A DNA stretch of 64,000 nucleotides. Source: Daucus carota subsp. sativus. Taxonomy: Eukaryota > Streptophyta > Magnoliopsida > Apiales > Apiaceae. The notes beneath the pieces are model-generated. The model ran no database searches. It was not told the DNA's origin and saw nothing but the letters and a program-made list of their open reading frames with translations. The position numbers were made by a program, and so were the translations under genes. The stretch covers positions 42,867,598-42,931,597 of the forward strand of contig NC_030385.2 in the NCBI RefSeq assembly GCF_001625215.2, in the 5' to 3' direction. Shown one piece after another: positions 52,548 through 64,000 of this stretch (positions are counted from its first letter, which is position 1; each line of letters opens with the position of its first letter).

Positions 52548-54843
52548 GGATAACTCCTTATGATCACTCAAGTTGACATCGTCGACCTGTTGGTGGCCAT
52601 ACAAGGTATTCTGTGAGGATTGAAGACGAATGAGTGTTGCTTTAAAATCCCTAGGAAATCTTACTAATCACTCTGCGGATCAAGCATTGCACATTAAGGG
52701 GCAATTTTGTGGATATTAAGGTTATTCTGTTTTCAATTCTTTTCTTGGCTATTTCTTTTTTGTTGTCAGCCATGGAGATGTGTGTATCATAAGAGAACTA
52801 ATTTTTAAAGCTCGTCTTTCGAAATTTCTACCATTAATGTTATTTGTGTACCGAAGCGAAGGAATTGCCCTTTGTACTAGCAAATAATTATGTATAATTT
52901 GGATCATACATCTTTCTCTTACATTTCTTGTTCAGCACCATTCGACTGCAAATTATTTGGTTGTAATATTGAAGTGCCCAGAGGTCGGCTACTGCAACTC
53001 TGCGAGGGAGTTTATGCTATCGAACAATGATGTCAAACCCCCGGTTAATTTTTTCAGTCAGTGGATGTGGAATAGTTGTCTGGTTACTGTGAGGCTTTTA
53101 CTCGAGCTTTCAATAATAGACGACTGTTCTTTCTCTCTTTTTTGTTTTAAAATTCTGAACTTTCAAATGGAAATTATTGGAAAAGCTGATTTTGGCCGTG
53201 CTTGGTTAGTTCTTAGCAGAGTGGATTCAGCTAGGTAGTTGCTAGTCGACCGAATGTTAGTTGTTTTGATTAGCGGATTGAAGAGCCCAGTCGAAATAGT
53301 TCTATCAAAATTCGATAGTCAGCATTAAACTCCTCCAGTGATATTCACATCTACTGAGGGTGTAGAGCCATTGTTGATTATACCTTGAATTAACGTCCTC
53401 GTGGCTTTAGAGGTCCATTCCCTCTTTTTGTCAAATTAGACGAACCCTCCTGTTTTCGAATAATGTTGTTCTGCACCGTGAGCTGTGACGTTGAAAATGA
53501 ACTCACACATAACAAAAATGCCCCAGCTAGTCCGGGAGGGGGTAGTGAGTAGTGACCAATGGACCACTAAATAATTGAACCCCAGATCGTCACATGATAA
53601 AATGGGAGATGACAGATGCCAAAATCTTAATGAATCCAGTATATTTCTGATATTTATAATTATTGAATTTGAGAAAAACTTGTGATTTTTTCTTGAGTGT
53701 GAAGTGCAGACATACTTGAACTTTCTAATTATAATATTTTTAATGTTTTTGATAAAATTATAGAAAGATACTGTATTGCGGAACTGTCAGAAGCGCGACT
53801 TAATCAACTAGTTTAGTTTAATAAATAGACAACGACGATCAACCCAGAAGTTGATGAAGAGGCGTGGACGGTCTGGAGAAAATTGGATGCATCCTTACAC
53901 GAGTAACACGAGTGATCAAAGTCCAAAGTGAAGAGATGGAAGACATGAGGAGGACACAAACAAGACAACATTCAAGTCCATTGGTCCCCAACATAAAGCT
54001 AACCAATGAATTTGCAGCAATATCAGTATGGGTTTAATAACATTATCATCAAAAAAAAAAAATCTATTTCTTTCCTGATTCTCATAATAAAAATTCAATA
54101 CGATACAAAAACGTACACTTTCCTTTCATGCCAGATTGATGCAAGTATTACTCCTCCCTTCCCCGTCTTTTTGGATTGTTAATACTCCCTCCGTCGCCTG
54201 AGTAGTACACATCGGAGACGAGGACGCGACACGGACTTTAATGCTCCTACAAAGTGTTGTTGTGCAATTTATTTTTAAAAACTTTCTTTTCTAAATTAAA
54301 GTTTGGATGTTATATTTTTATACCAAAAAAAAAAATCTCAAAAATAAGTTACGGAACTAAATTTTATAAGAGTATTGAAATGCGTGTCGAGTAGTTAGAA
54401 ATAAACGTATATAATTATTGGGACAGAGAGAGTATTTTTTTAGAGAAGATTCGATATGTATGTTAATATTTATATAATATAAACTTAATTTTAATATATT
54501 TTTTAAAAAATAAAAAATATATCAAAAACAAAAAAATTAGAAAATAAATTATGAAATTATATTTTATATACATTTTAAAATATATGTTAGAATAAAAAAA
54601 ATATAAATAATATAAAGCAGAGAGACTATCTTTATCACTCTGCAAGCCTGCAAAACAACAAAAGACGGAGAGGTACAAGTCCTCCTAAATATCTTAACAT
54701 CACAAACTCCACATGCCATATTTCTCCTCCACTCAATAACCAATTTTTGTATTTCATTTCTTCATTTCACCTTGCTCCTGAACTATAATAAAAGTCTTCA
54801 AAAAATTAAATAAAAATCCTTCACTATTATTATTACACACATT
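52548..54843. other. PP2A 3' UTR and intergenic spacer
   Basis: It includes the 3' UTR of the PP2A gene, AT-rich spacer, a Stowaway MITE (54185-54432) and the CYP74B promoter. A frame at 52957-53238 has no recognisable domain and is not called. Confidence 0.6.
54185..54432. mobile_element. Stowaway MITE upstream of CYP74B
   Basis: The left end is CTCCCTCCGTCGCC and the right end reads CTCTCTCTGTCCC on the other strand. TA lies on both sides (54183-54184 and 54433-54434). The interior is the reverse complement of the 16031-16282 family (GTTACGGAACTAAATTTTAT here). It ends about 410 bp before the CYP74B start codon, inside the presumed promoter. Confidence 0.88.
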
Positions 54844-56594
54844 ATGATGATCCAAAAAGTAGTTTGTTGCGCAACGCCACCGGTTGCGACACCAACATCA
54901 GTACCACCGCAGCGAACGACATCGCTGCCGGTCCGTACCATCCCCGGAGGGTACGGATGGCCGGTGGTTGGGCCGTTAGGGGACAGGTTATCGTATTTTT
55001 GGTTCGAGGGACCAGCTACTTATTTTAAGAAGAGAATAGAGGAGCATAAGAGCACGGTGTTTCGGACAAATATGCCACCAACGTTTCCGTTTTTCACGGG
55101 AGTGAATCCGAATGTGATAGCCGTGCTAGACTGCAAGTCATTTGCGCATATGTTTGATATGGAACTTGTTGAGAAGAAGAACATTCTTATTGGAGATTTC
55201 ATGCCTAGTACTGGCTTCACTGGCGATATGCGTGTCTGCGCTTACCTTGATACTTCTGAACCTAAACACACTCAGGTACGTGGATACAATTGTTGAAGAG
55301 AAGCTAAAGTTGCTTCTAACTTCTACTTTTTTTTGACCTATTTGTGTAAACAAGTAGATTTTAATTAGTTGACAATACTAGTTTTTGTTTCAGAGAGCTT
55401 CTAATTCTTTTCTAAACACCTCTAATCCACTTCTCCACTTCTGTAAGGAAGAAGTCATTTCTGTATTAAATAAATTGTTTAAATTTGGTCGAATTAAATT
55501 GTTAAGAGTCGTTATCAGACTGATACATTAAATAACCGTTGCTGCAAAACTTATGACAGGTCAAGAAATTCGCGATGGAGATTCTAAAACGAAGCTCAAA
55601 GATATGGGTCCCGACCGTGACCTCAAACCTAGACACAATGTGGGACTCCATCGAGGCCGGTATCTCCGAATCCGGCTCCGTGACTCCCCTCGCCCAGCTC
55701 CAACAATTCATCTTCAACTTCCTCACAATTTGCCTCATTGGAGCCGATCCTGCAAAATCACCAGAAGTAGCTGAAAAAGGTTACATGTGGCTCGACGCAT
55801 GGCTTGCCCTCCAAGTCCTTCCCATTACGAACATACCAACGTTACAACCTCTCGTTGAAATTTTCTTGCATTCTTTTGCGTATCCTTCTTTTCTCGTCTC
55901 TGGCGGTTATAATAAGCTCGTCGAGTTCGTTGAAAAAGAAGGCCAAGAAGTTCTCGAGCTGGCTCAGACCGAGTTCGGGTTAAGTAAAGCAGAAGCCCTA
56001 CATAACCTAATTTTTATCCTAGGGTTTAATGCATTTGGTGGATTTAGTGTTTTTTTACCGTCTATTTTTAGTGCCCTGGGAAATGATACCACAGGGTTGC
56101 AACAAAAATTACGAAACGAGGTCAAGGAAAAAATCGGGACTAACTCGTTGAGTTTCGACTCGGTAAGACAACTCGACTTGGTTAACTCGTTTGTTTACGA
56201 GACACTTAGGCTCAACCCGCCCGTGGCATTACAATATGCGAGGGCTAGGAAAGATTTTACGCTGAGTTCGCATGACTCGGCATTCGAGATAAAGAAAGGA
56301 GAGCTGCTTTGTGGATATCAGCCTCAGGTTATGAGAGATGAGAAAGTGTTTGATGAGCCTGAGAAATTTGTGGCGGACAGGTTTACTAAAGAGAAGGGGA
56401 GCGAGTTACTGAGTTATTTGTTTTGGTCGAATGGGCCACAGACCGGGTCACCCAGCGAGTCGAACAAGCAATGTGCTGCCAAAGATTATGTAACGCTCAC
56501 TAGTTCAATTATCGTGGCTCATATGTTTCAGAGGTACGAGTCTGTTAAGATTGATTCTTCTGGAGCAATCTCGGACTATGAAGCGGCTAAATAA
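54844..56594 (+). CDS. HPL: CYP74B-type cytochrome P450 (fatty acid hydroperoxide lyase)
   Basis: Two exons, 54844-55275 and 55560-56594, giving 488 residues. CYP74 enzymes rearrange fatty acid hydroperoxides without O2 or a reductase. The B subfamily mainly cleaves 13-hydroperoxides into C6 aldehydes (green leaf volatiles) and C12 oxo-acids. Marks are LPVRTIPGGYGWPVVGP, FRTNMPPTFPFFTGVNP, FTGDMR, the I-helix FNAFGGFSVFLPS (the allene oxide synthase form differs here) and the heme loop NGPQTGSPSESNKQCAAKD with Cys about 449. This wording is HPL-like and unlike allene oxide synthase. Some CYP74B proteins act as epoxyalcohol synthases or mix activities, so the product is inferred. A short N-terminus rich in Pro/Thr may aid plastid envelope targeting. 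A Stowaway element lies in its promoter. Confidence 0.93.
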
Positions 56595-57299
56595 ATTTCG
56601 AATATTCATGTAGTAAAACAGGTCTATGAGGAATAAGCAGCATCAACTCATTTGTGTTTTTATATGGTTATGCCTCACAAAAATGATGGGTTGGTCATGT
56701 ATTGTATGATATGGAATATTAAGTACTTTTATGCACAAATTTTGAATAAAGCACACTATACATGTTATTACATTCATGTATTTCAAATAATCACGTTTTT
56801 TTTTTATTAATTTCAACCTTATATTATATTCCAAAAAAATTAGGCAAAAACTATGCATTGTGTAAGTTCTTTAATATTTAGTTTAAGAATGCAAATCTGT
56901 AGTACAAGTTTTTAAAATATTGGAGAAAATTATATATTATTAAGAACTTCAAGTTCATATTAAACAAAAAATCATGATAAGCACACATAAAACTTGGATC
57001 GGACCTGATCCATTTAATTTTATCGGAGTCGGATTCGGATCGGATTTCAACCTGATTTTTGGGACATGATCCTAATCCTAATTCATAGGATCACGGATTT
57101 TCGGATCGGAGTTCGTCCATTTATATTTAGAAAAAATATAAAAATTTCATTATATATATATATTTAGAACTTTCGGATCGCATGAAAATTTGAATATGTA
57201 TTGCAAAATAAAAATAAAAATGCGTAAGTAATACAAAACTACCGTACGCATCAATCCATTTTGAAACTTATAACATTACAGCTCTGTTCTAAAAGTCGG

Positions 57300-57440
57300 T
57301 GATTAATCACCAATTAATCCCTGTTCCGTAGCTCACCGAACTGATTAAATCTCCGATTAATCACCGATCAATCCGATTAATCCCCCATCAATTCAATTAA
57401 TCCCCGATTAATCTTTGTTCCGTAATTTCACCGATTAAGT
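57300..57440. repeat. Degenerate CCGATTAATC short repeat block
   Basis: The word CGATTAATC and close variants (CCGATTAATC, CCGATCAATC, CCGATTAAGT) recur about eight times in 140 bases, mixed with TGTTCCGTA. No coding potential. Confidence 0.75.
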
Positions 57441-57722
57441 CCGATTATCGCTTTTTACAACACTGCGTTACAGTACTTCAAAGGTATCTTAAAATGTAAA
57501 CGGAATGCAATCAATGCTTTTCTTTTGATTGTAAAAACCAAGCAGAGCTACTCGTAACAATTTCTTAAAAAAAATAAAATATATTGCTCAGTTAGAGTAC
57601 TTTTGATCATCAATACATATACTATTGATAAAACAATACTCCTTGACAAATTAATAATTGATGGATGATTAATATGCTTAACTATACTACTCTTCTGTAG
57701 GCTTAGGCAATCTTAACTGCTA

Positions 57723-58003
57723 CTCCCTCCGTCCCCTCCATTTCTTTACACTTTCCTTTTTGGGGTGTCCCATCCAATTATTTACATTTCAAAACTGACC
57801 CAAAATAGTCAATGAGTCCCACCATTTCTTCACTTTTCTTTCCTTTTCACACTACTTTTACTCCACTATCTTCTTTTTATACATTAAAAATCAATGGGTC
57901 CCACCACTTCACCCACTTTTCATCCTCTTTTCCACTACTTTATACATATTTTTTAACCTCCGTGCCCAACCCAAACGATAAGAAATGGGAGGGACAGAGG
58001 GAG
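57723..58003. mobile_element. Stowaway MITE nested in the composite repeat
   Basis: The left end is CTCCCTCCGTCCCCTCCATT and the right end reads CTCCCTCTGTCCCTCCCATT on the other strand, with TA at 57721-57722 and 58004-58005. At 281 bp it is the longest Stowaway copy here, with a C/T-rich interior. Confidence 0.9.
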
Positions 58004-59194
58004 TAATATTTTAGTTCCTCCAATGTAAAAATAAGAGTTTTATTATCCTAAGTACTATGTACAGAATGCAGATCCCTCTAGTTTATTTTATTTATTTTTA
58101 CATATAATATATTAGTTAAGTATTATAAATAAATAAATAAATAAATATACGTATAAAATTCGGATCGGATTATTTCCGGATCGAATCATATTAAATCCAT
58201 ATCATATATCTATCGGATCGGATTTTTTTCGGGATCGAATTTTATTTTAGATGATCCATATCCGCTCCGCTAGCTCCTGGATCGGACCAGATATCCGATC
58301 CATTGACAGCCTATGTCTGGGGAAGGACACTTCTAGCTTTTTTCGATAGGAAACCAGCTTCTACTTTCATTCACCCGTTTGCATAAAAAGTCAAAAGCAC
58401 TTATAAAAAACTGAGAATGCTAGCTTTTGTACTTATAAAAAGCTGGGAATGCTAACTTTTGTTTTGTTCATGGCTTCTATTTCTTTCGCAAACAGTTTAA
58501 TCACTTATAAGTTTTAATTATTTCTCACCTGTAATCTATTTCTAAGTTTATCCAAATGATCCTTACAATAGTCTCATATTTCTCACCTGTAATCCACTTC
58601 TTTACTCTAAACAAGAAGCACTTTTTTAAGTTTACTCAAGTCTCAAACACGTGCTTCTATAATCTCAAATTTCTTTTGTTAATTAATACATATAATTTGT
58701 GGATTATATATATTCAATAACAATTTGTAAGCTAATTATTCTTTGAATATTAGTCGAATATTGACATAACTACCCTATAGGACTGACCACTTCTACATGT
58801 GATAATTATATCCATTCTACCTCTGATTGTAAAGAAAAAGAAAAAAACACATTTTTACACACTTTTGTCTTCAAGAATGAGTTGATCATTATCCAAAAGC
58901 CTAGTCAAATTTGGTTACAAATTATCTTTAAAAAATGCAGCAAAAACATTGGATGAGTTGCAATAAATTCAAATCTAAGTACATTAAAATTTTATAAAAG
59001 GACTTTGAGCTATCACATGGAGGGGGAACAGGAAAGGGGAATGAACATGGGAACTCGACGTTAAATGGTTGGTGGGAATAAAAATGAGCGTGAAATGATT
59101 TGCAAAAATGATAATTCAAACACCGTCCCAGGAGATGAGGTTCTTATTCCGGTTAACTAGGCTCACCTTCCATAAACCAGACATTCCAATAGTA

Positions 59195-59334
59195 AGAAAT
59201 CTACGTGTATATATGAATTTTGAAGTCTAGAAACATAATCCCATACAGGTATTTAGTCTGGGCTAGAAATCTACGCGTATATATGAATTTTGAAGTCTAG
59301 AAACATAATCCCATACAGGTATTTAGTCTGGGCT
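59195..59334. repeat. 70-bp tandem duplication, nearly identical
   Basis: Two adjacent 70-base units begin AGAAATCTACGTG and AGAAATCTACGCG and end TTTAGTCTGGGCT. I see a single base difference, so the duplication is young. It lies about 215 bp beyond the 3' end of the DUF1068 coding region. Confidence 0.93.
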
Positions 59335-59547
59335 AACATATTCAGCAGTCAGCACTACTATAATCAGGTACATTGCCATAGTCAGCATGCCCACCTCCGA
59401 GCAGAACGATAGCTTGACATGGACAAACACGACCAAATTCATTTAGTTCCATTCGAGCAAAAAGATAACTTGACATAGACAAACATTACCATATTCAGGT
59501 AGTTTCTATAAGAGATCTCTAGCTCTTTAAAGAAACTGGACATCTCA

Positions 59548-62500
59548 TCAAGACTGAGCATGAGATTTGTCAACACCTTCTTTCCAGCCTCTCTGGCGAG
59601 CTCGTAGCTCCCACAATGAAGTCAGTCGTTTTTGTGCCAACAAAGTCACTTCAGCCTTTTCTCGGGCTTCTTCGCATGTCTCCATTCCGGAATTGCACTT
59701 GTCTGCCTCCTTTTGATATTGGGATGTGATCTTCTTAGCCTCAAGCAAAGCCATATCAGCACGCTGCTGATTTTCGGTGAATTCCGCTTCTCGTAATTTT
59801 AACTCCTCTGATAGAAGTTCTGTAAGATTATTTTCAGTGTCTTCGCCAACTTCTGGATCATGCTTTGCACAATCTGCGCACAAGCACAAACAACATTAAG
59901 AAGCATACTGAATAATCAACCGAATCTAGGCTAAGATGAAAATGAAGACTTGTAAGTAACCACCAGCAGAACCCGTAAACAGCTTTTATATGCTCATTAA
60001 AGTAAAAACTAACCTGCAAAAGAATTGTTGCTCAGCTCTGCAAGAAAAACAAACAATAAATAAAAGTAAGCATTGCATTAAATTACTGAAGAATAATATA
60101 GGTAAAGAAACTGATCAGGATGCAAAAGATAAATCAAACTGACAGAGAAGCTAACGGTAAATTTGATCATAACTGACGAATATAAATCTTGTATCATAGG
60201 TATTATAAACAAAAAAAAACATTAAGCTATATCAGCCCAACAGATACATCCATACATAACCTCATGTCACATATTTAAAGCACATATAACAAGAGGGATG
60301 CACGTCTGATAACAAGAATCATGTTCTGATAATTACTCATGACTAGACAGTCAAACTGCATGCAGGTGGGACCTGAGGTGGAGAGTGATGCTGGGACTAA
60401 AGGGTCACAGCTGCCATTCCATTTCTAGTTAAGTAGACTATATCGTACTAATAATAGAATTGAAGTTGAGCAGCTGGGTTGTTTGGCCCATGTTTTACCT
60501 TCACCAGGTTGTGAGGTTGCCATTTGGACAAGCAAAATAAAAAATATTGTGCTTTCTAGTCTGACACTCCGGATTCATCATTGGTTAGACGATATTTCAT
60601 CCAATGTAAAGTGACCAGAGCACTGGAAAATATAAGTCACTGCATTCTTGATAAATGACCAACTCTCCCAAAACCATACAGTGTTGAAGGAAGCCACTAA
60701 ATGGATCTTATCATCTTATACATAAACACTCTCCCTCAATTGAAAGCCCGTTAAGGTTAGGAGTGGATCACCATAATAAACCCATTGATGGGCACACATA
60801 AGATGTCCAAATTATATTGAATTTTAAAGGCCTCTCATAAACCAAAGATACCATGTTTGTTGGGGTCATCTAACAAAAACTGAAGCTGTTTGAATAAGCT
60901 ACTTAATGACCCTTATACATTATGAATATAACATAGCTCAACCTTCCAAACCCGGCAAACCTTCTACTCAGGCAAACAGATAAGGAGAACTATATGAGTG
61001 GTAGGAAGCTCACTAGGCACAATTTTAGAGGAAAACAAAAATTATCGCATGACAGTTATGGTGAGTACTTATAATAGATTACCATGTTATTTCGCAAACA
61101 ATCTTTTTTTCACATGTCTACTGAAATTATAAAAAAGCAATGACGTATATAGCAAAGGAGAACTTTTAACTCGTAACTTAATTACTTCTGGAAACTTTTA
61201 CCATAATGCTAATACATCAGACAAACTTATAATCGTGACAAAGCCTTGCTGTAAAGCCATAATTTTACTAGAAGTCAGCAAGCTAACTCGTTTGAGTTGT
61301 AGCTTATGGGTATAAAATGGTAATGTTTTCACCGATCGCCAGAAGGGGGACCACCATCCGGTATAATACTTACCCCGGAGCTGAATGCATCTGTTGTTCG
61401 AATGCTTGTGCAGAAACCAAAAATTACTGGAACTCTACAATGAACAAATGAAGGCTTCTAAGTTTTAACACCATGTCTAATATATTTAAGGCCTTCGTCA
61501 TCATGCCGATCATTCTGACTTATTAAGAGTATTCCTAACAAATTTAACGTTCCACTTCCAATTTGTCATTGTAAGGGGAAAACAACTGAAGGATGAAAAA
61601 TATGCTTCTTTCCTAAATGGAAGGCGAAAGACCCAACGTTTTTTTCTAATTGGTTCAAGGGCAATGTGGAATTATAGTTAACACTTAACAGTCAGCTTTG
61701 TCTTGCCAATTCATCTATGCTTACCACAAGTACTTGTAACAATTCATTTTGTGAACACTGTCAATACCATGATGTTTTGTTAATCGTTTAAATGCTAGTC
61801 ATCTAAACTTTCTATGCAACTTCAATATCTTTTTTCAATTTTTCAATAATTACTTACAGACACAGAATGGCTTTATCTGACATCCCCAACTCTTAGGAAA
61901 GTGCAAGAGACGGCTTAATAAAAAAAAAAAAAGAACTGTTCAATTCAGTGCGTTATACTAGATAAGATTTATAGAAACTTAACTGTTGGTGATTAATGAT
62001 TATTAAACAGGACCTGTAGGCTAATTCATGCTTGATTTCAATATTATTTTTTCCTTCATGTCCCCAGTCATAGACTGTATAGGAAAAGTTAAAACATCAT
62101 GCTACTTCAAAGTCTAAAACAATATACGCATTGACTTTAATATAGAGGGGTCATCTAAAAATGTTTTCACAACAATTGGAAGTGAAGTTGATTAGAATGT
62201 CAATCAAGGACATGCAGCTTTGTGTCAATGTGAACTACAGGCATTTTTCCTAATTTCCCCTTCACTTGACCTCTTCGGCGTTATCCTTAATGTGATATTT
62301 GGTAACTTAATTTTAAGCATGGGTTTGAAAATGAAAGATGAAAGATAATTCTTGATCCCATATCATTACACATTCCAAATACAATTCCCTGCTTCCCAAG
62401 ATCTAAACAGAAAAGTTACGACATATATATTTTTTGTAGTCTCCCTCTCCCCTCCAGGATAAACATGGAAATACTATTTACTAGAATAAGTAGACATGGC

Positions 62501-63605
62501 ATTGCAACGCGTGTTAATGGAGAAAACTAAAATGAAATGATAACACTCTTTGACGTTAATATATAATTAAAGAAACAATTTTATGCTTCCTAAGTATGAA
62601 TGAAAGAATATAATCAATAATCAAAATTGATTCTAAAAGGGACAGTAAAGTCTAGAACAACACAAAATGTACACAAAAATAGAAACAAAGCTAGGCTAGC
62701 AACATTACTCATAAGAAAATACTCCACTTAGCATCTAAGACCTAAAACCCCCATTCTTCACCAAGGTACAGGCTAATACCAGAAAGAGAAAAACTAACTA
62801 GATCTATGCAAACTCGAAACTTATAGTGCCTTGTATATACTTAGTCAAAGCTTAGACATCAGTCTTGTAGTCTAGTGGAAACTACCTGAGATAACAAGAG
62901 ATTGAGTGTTCGGAGAAATAAAGGTAGGCAAAACAAGTTATAGCCTTATAGAAATCCTAGCCAAAGTAATAGTATAAATCTTCATTACTTAATAACAAGC
63001 ACTAACCTAGACCTTGAAAATGAAAACTTTGATTTCAAAATCTAAGTGCAATGTCTTCACTCAAACAAAACCTCCGGATCTTTAGCCAAACCGCCAAACC
63101 GACACAATTACTTGCTCAGATCAGAATGAGGATCAATGCCCATATTGGGATCTCATATCCAGAAACCCACACTTAAACTAAACCAACACGATGAGCAGAA
63201 TCCACAACACCTATAAGTTACATATCACATGAGCTATAATCAAATGAGTAAAAATCTCAAGATCCACCCCAAACAACCCAAACAATACACTTCCATCACA
63301 ACACAAAACAAGATTGCAAAAAATCCAAAAGGGTCACAGTAAAAACCAAGAAAACGAAAAGGGCCACTGTAATAAGTGAAAAAGTTAGTACCTTGAGGAA
63401 TAGTAATGAGAGGCAGAGAAGCAGAGCAATCACAGAGTGGGCAAGAAGGGCAAGAAAGTGAAGAAGAAGCAGCTAAAGCCTCCAGAGAATGCCAGTAAAG
63501 AGGTGGACCCACTATATAACCAGCCAGACACAATGCTAGTATTACCACAACTGTTTTCAAGACTCCTGCACTGCTGAATCTTGTTTCTTGATCTTCTAGT
63601 GCCAT
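59548..63605 (-). CDS. DUF1068 protein (ELMO/NKS1-like Golgi protein)
   Basis: Three exons on the minus strand: 63605-63392, 60037-60014 (24 bases) and 59873-59548, GT-AG and in phase, giving 187 residues. One membrane span lies at about residues 15-37 (VLKTVVVILALCLAGYIVGP) after a short N-terminus. A cysteine cluster CPSCPLCDC follows, then a long helical, probably coiled-coil part (ENNLTELLSEELKLREAEF, YQKEADKCNSGMETCEEARE, LTSLWELRARQRGW). This is the DUF1068 family. Arabidopsis members such as ELMO1 and NKS1 are Golgi membrane proteins that support pectin (homogalacturonan) synthesis and cell adhesion. The role here is inferred from the family. The microexon encodes only ELSNNSFA. Intron 1 is about 3.35 kb. 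Confidence 0.93.
60038..63391. other. Intron 1 of the DUF1068 gene
   Basis: 3.35 kb, AT-rich. A stretch at about 60730-60870 (CCATAATAAACCCATTGATG and around) and another at 61330-61390 are less AT-rich and may be old repeat fragments, but neither has ends I can define. No nested gene seen. Confidence 0.5.
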
Positions 63606-64000
63606 TGCTGTGGATGCAAGTTCAACACAGAGTCAGCTCTTATTGTCAACGTGTTTTCTGTTTTTCAAGATCCAGGCAGCAAAATATGCTGGGTTTGAGT
63701 AAAATAATTTAGGGGTTTTATAAAAAATGTCAAGTCTTTGAAATTCTTTTGTAAAACATATCGTATATTTTTTAAAATGTTTTTAAAATATGATTTTCTA
63801 AATAAAAATTTTAAATATCATTTTCGATATCTATTTATAAAACTACAATTACAAATTTATATATACAACTGTTATCCACCATATTTATAATTATAAATAT
63901 AACTTAAAAAATATCTTAAAAACATAAAAACAACTTTAGAAAAACACTATTAAAAATGCTCCGCCTCACATAGCAACAAAGAAATCTAACTTTTCCACTA
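63606..64000. other. DUF1068 5' flank
   Basis: Leader and promoter of the DUF1068 gene, AT-rich beyond 63700. No TATA box was confidently assigned and nothing else seen. Confidence 0.5.

Larger units (their letters stand above)
57000..58305. repeat. Composite repeat with GGATCGGAT-rich ends
   Basis: GGATCGGA-type words cluster at 57000-57170 and again, mainly in the opposite sense, at 58150-58305, where the sequence ends near a CCATTGACAGCC boundary. The two ends could be the termini of one old DNA element of about 1.3 kb later split by a Stowaway insertion (57723-58003). I cannot name the family and saw no target-site duplication. Confidence 0.35.
56595..59547. other. Repeat-rich intergenic spacer
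   Basis: Between CYP74B and the DUF1068 gene (its 3' end is at 59548). It holds GGATCGGAT-rich blocks, a CCGATTAATC repeat block, a Stowaway MITE and a 70-bp tandem duplication, all listed separately. No gene was seen. Confidence 0.65.

Noticed and set aside
52957-53238. 93-codon open frame downstream of PP2A B'
   Set aside because: No recognisable domain; it overlaps the presumed 3' flank and begins with a non-ATG codon.

Overview
The window is nuclear DNA of a flowering plant and almost certainly a core eudicot. The evidence is GT-AG introns, a TAS3-like small-RNA locus, ACC oxidase, a chloroplast CYP74B enzyme, a plastid glucose carrier with a transit peptide, and many Stowaway miniature transposons in very AT-rich spacers. 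I suspect an asterid but cannot prove it from this sequence.

Layout. 1-5 kb: a 5'-truncated LINE with a target-site duplication, a Stowaway MITE, a probable TAS3 (tasiR-ARF) non-coding gene on the minus strand, and a four-unit repeat upstream of it. 5-10 kb: AT-rich spacer. 10.1-12.3 kb (+): a PFA-DSP phosphatase. 12.9-14.6 kb (-): a complete ACC oxidase, with a broken copy of its last exon just downstream. 14.6-20.6 kb: spacer with two Stowaway MITEs and a CACTA-like end. 20.6-22.7 kb (-): an intronless ANTH-domain clathrin adaptor. 23.6-24.3 kb (+): a SUMO precursor with an unusually hydrophobic tail. 24.6-35.0 kb (-): a ten-exon EamA/DMT (SLC35G-like) carrier whose introns hold MITEs. 36.3-40.5 kb (-): a twelve-exon plastidic glucose transporter. 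41.5-43.8 kb (+): a secreted GH9 endo-glucanase. 45.0-45.5 kb (-): mitochondrial-type ribosomal protein uL30. 47.9-52.5 kb (+): a PP2A B' (B56) regulatory subunit. 54.8-56.6 kb (+): a CYP74B hydroperoxide lyase-type P450. 56.6-59.5 kb: repeat-rich spacer. 59.5-63.6 kb (-): a DUF1068 (ELMO/NKS1-type) Golgi protein with a 24-base microexon.

The genes do not form a pathway; this is an ordinary plant neighbourhood. Loose themes are hormone and stress chemistry (ACC oxidase, CYP74B, tasiR-ARF control of auxin response factors), cell wall and Golgi work (GH9, DUF1068), and membrane transport. Exon joins were set by hand from GT-AG sites, reading phase and remembered family sequences, so coordinates are good but not transcript-verified. 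The observation most worth following is the TAS3-like locus at about 3.4-3.75 kb, which protein-based gene finding would miss.
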